From: Gemella sp. GL1
GTDB taxonomy: Bacteria; Bacillota; Bacilli; Staphylococcales; Gemellaceae
Assembly: GCF_013415365.1 (NCBI RefSeq)
Contig: NZ_JACBYB010000013.1
Location: 57,022-121,021, forward strand
DNA: 64,000 nucleotides
Reading direction: 5' to 3'
The notes under the pieces were generated by a model, which saw nothing but the letters and a program-made list of their open reading frames with translations, searched no databases and was not told where the DNA came from. The position numbers and the translations under genes were made by a program. Shown piece by piece: positions 61,961 through 64,000 of the stretch (position 1 is its first letter; each line of letters starts with the position of its first letter).

Positions 61961-63148
61961 ATGAAAAATAAAAAAATAATAATTTTATCTGTAATTTTAT
62001 TGGCCTTGGTACTGAGAACGCCCCTAACAGGAGTAGGGGCTATTATGGCTAGTATAAGGGAAAGTTTAGCTATTAATAATACCACAGCTGGATTTATAAC
62101 AACACTACCCTTAATAGCATTTGCTATAGTAAGTCCATTTGTTACAGTATTTTCTAGAAAATATGGTTTAGAGAAAGTCTTACTATTTTCAACAATTTTA
62201 ATATCCAGTGCTCTGCTACTAAGATTTTATATAAGTATACCTATGATATTTTTATCAACATTTTTAATTGGAGTAGGTATAGCAGTAGGAAATGTCTTGA
62301 TGCCAGCTTTTGTAAAAAAATACTATTCTAATAAGATGGGATTAATGACAGGATTATATACAGTTCTTATGACACTTGGTGCAGCTGTTTCTTCAGCAAT
62401 AGCCTATCCCATAGTAAGGTCAAATATTGGAAGTAAAGATTTTTCTCTAGGGCTTGCCCTAAATAATGCAGTTATTATAGCTATACTTGCAAGTATCTTA
62501 TTATGTATTTTGAGCATGACTATAAAAAATGAAAAAATAGAAGCAGTTAATGAAAAAAGTAAAAATATTACAAATATATTTTCAAACCCTAAATTATACT
62601 CAATGATTTTAACTTTTGGTATGCAGTCAGCTTTATTTTACTCGAGTGTAGCTTGGTTTGGAGAGATAATGATTGATAAAGGATTTACTAACACAGAAGC
62701 GGGATTACTAGTATCAGTAAGTCAATTTGCCCAGTTTCCAGTAACATTTGCCATGCCAATATTAGCTGAAAAAATAAAAAATAAAGTACTGATTCCTGTA
62801 TTTATATTTATCTGTTACTTTACATCCAGCTTAGGATTTATGTTTGTAGATAAGAATTTAAGTTTAATATTAGTAAGTATTGTACTATTTGCATTAGCTG
62901 GAGGGGGATCATTTTCTTATGTAATGTATTTATTCTCCGCTAAAACCAATAATATAGAAGAAGCTTCACTAGTATCAGGAATTTCTCAATCAGGAGGATA
63001 CTTATTGGCAGCTGTCTACCCACCAGTCTTAGGATATATAAAAGATGCAAGTTCTTGGACATATGCACTGATAGTATTTTTAATTACATCAATTCTACTA
63101 TTATTTACTATGCTTCACTTATCAAGTAAAGGAAATATATTAAAATAA
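61961..63148 (+). CDS. MFS transporter, CynX/NimT (cyanate permease) type, 395 aa
   Basis: Twelve membrane helices in two halves joined by a short charged loop (about 190-205). The start VLRTPLTGVGAIMASIRESL and MPAFVKKYYSNKMGLMTGLY are features of the NimT/CynX subgroup. Fourteen bases after dnaN. Substrate unknown; proximity to dnaN carries no functional meaning that I can see. Confidence 0.88.
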   Translation: MKNKKIIILSVILLALVLRTPLTGVGAIMASIRESLAINNTTAGFITTLPLIAFAIVSPFVTVFSRKYGLEKVLLFSTILISSALLLRFYISIPMIFLSTFLIGVGIAVGNVLMPAFVKKYYSNKMGLMTGLYTVLMTLGAAVSSAIAYPIVRSNIGSKDFSLGLALNNAVIIAILASILLCILSMTIKNEKIEAVNEKSKNITNIFSNPKLYSMILTFGMQSALFYSSVAWFGEIMIDKGFTNTEAGLLVSVSQFAQFPVTFAMPILAEKIKNKVLIPVFIFICYFTSSLGFMFVDKNLSLILVSIVLFALAGGGSFSYVMYLFSAKTNNIEEASLVSGISQSGGYLLAAVYPPVLGYIKDASSWTYALIVFLITSILLLFTMLHLSSKGNILK

Positions 63149-63153
63149 TCTAT

Positions 63154-63182
63154 GAAATAATATTGAATTTTAATATTATTTC
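63154..63182 (+). terminator. AT-only hairpin after MFS gene
   Basis: Perfect 11-bp arms GAAATAATATT / AATATTATTTC around GAATTTT. No GC-rich stem, so termination may be weak. Confidence 0.5.
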
Positions 63183-63258
63183 ATTAATATATCTTCTATA
63201 AAAATATCTAATTATTTAGCTAGAAATGAAAAAAATATTAAAAAAATCAAAAAAAGTA

Positions 63259-63287
63259 TTGACAGTAAGAGAGTAGTAGTATATAAT
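63259..63287 (+). promoter_or_regulatory. rrn operon promoter
   Basis: Exact consensus TTGACA (63259-63264), 17-base spacer, TATAAT (63282-63287), 44 bases upstream of tRNA-Gly. Confidence 0.92.
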
Positions 63288-63330
63288 AGAAAAAGTCTTG
63301 AGAGAGACAGAAAAGAATATAAAGAAATAA

Positions 63331-63404
63331 GCGGGTGTAGTTTAGTGGTAAAACCTCAGTCTTCCAAACTGATGTTGTGAGTTCGATTCTCATCACCCGC
63401 TCCA
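63331..63404 (+). tRNA. tRNA-Gly (anticodon TCC)
   Basis: 74 nt with encoded CCA. Acceptor GCGGGTG pairs CACCCGC; anticodon stem TCAGT/ACTGA with loop CTTCCAA gives TCC; T-arm loop TTCGATT. It lies in the leader of the rRNA operon and is presumably processed from the same transcript. Confidence 0.96.
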
Positions 63405-63513
63405 GATTTGAACATTGAAAACTAAAAGAATTAAGTCAACGTTAATTCCAAAAGGACAGTCTTAAAAGAAAGACTATAAAGAACTTTAAGAGCTAATCAA
63501 GCTAACAAAAATA

Positions 63514-64000
<487 letters not shown>

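Overview
The window is AT-rich, low-GC Firmicutes DNA. The first ~490 bases of a 16S rRNA gene at the right end, the L-lactate dehydrogenase/CcpA pair, the YSIRK/LPXTG-type surface protein and the gene orders divIC-region (S1 protein)-tilS-hpt-ftsH and rpmH-rnpA-jag-mnmE all fit Gemella or a close relative. This assignment rests on recall of the 16S 5' region, not on a search. The chromosomal origin lies in the window: rpmH and dnaA diverge at about 58.7-59.2 kb with a cluster of TTTTCCACA boxes between them, and dnaN, an MFS transporter, tRNA-Gly and the rrn operon run rightward away from it.

Layout. 0-5.3 kb: an ABC exporter pair (permease cut by the window edge), a long cation/proton antiporter and a ferredoxin/flavodoxin-NADP reductase. 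5.3-9.4 kb: a four-gene leftward operon of two esterase-fold hydrolases flanking a tandemly duplicated ATP-grasp ligase. 9.4-14.9 kb: TDT transporter, yidD, LLM oxidoreductase, a Gate-domain membrane protein, the wreck of an oligopeptide transporter operon, and walJ. 15-24 kb: regulators, YebC-type protein, a sigma factor with a membrane-protein neighbour, a mucin-like M23 peptidase, tmcAL and an RNase H. 24-28 kb: a 1312-residue LPXTG-type adhesin whose promoter carries a 17-bp A/T homopolymer. 28.2-31.1 kb: a compact phage-derived or domesticated module (Cpl-7 amidase, sigma-region-4 protein, XRE repressor plus ImmA-like peptidase, YvrJ, DUF2922 and DUF1659 proteins). 31.2-38 kb: cdaA-cdaR, ftsH, hpt, tilS, S1 protein. 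38-39 kb: a gene-less stretch with a structured transcript and sequence closely resembling type II-A CRISPR repeats, with no cas genes. 39-46 kb: a MarR-controlled heterodimeric ABC exporter, PspC, LMW-PTP, ccpA, ldh. 46.4-47.3 kb: a restriction-system remnant and an Fst-type toxin/antisense RNA pair. 47.3-55.2 kb: a bacteriocin-like locus (frameshifted ABC exporter, Bce-type ABC transporter, Gly-rich secreted peptide with overlapping membrane partner, Bce-type two-component system). 55-64 kb: mnmE, an orphan receiver protein, jag, rnpA, rpmH, oriC, dnaA, dnaN, MFS transporter, tRNA-Gly, 16S rRNA.

How the parts work together. The BceRS-like kinase/regulator and BceAB-like transporter probably sense and remove a peptide antibiotic and sit around a secreted Gly-zipper peptide that may be such an antibiotic. 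The XRE/ImmA pair probably controls the amidase and small-protein genes through four GTNNC-N7-GTTAC sites found between the divergent genes. CcpA may link to ldh and central metabolism. CdaA/CdaR set c-di-AMP, which in related bacteria controls K+/turgor, a possible link to the antiporter at the left end. Two parS-like sites, at 55.25 and 33.34 kb, are consistent with the ori-proximal position.

The most unusual items are the orphan CRISPR-repeat-like RNA locus, the amidase/XRE/YvrJ module, the Fst-type toxin with its direct repeats and antisense promoter, the bacteriocin-like cluster and the homopolymer tract upstream of the adhesin promoter.
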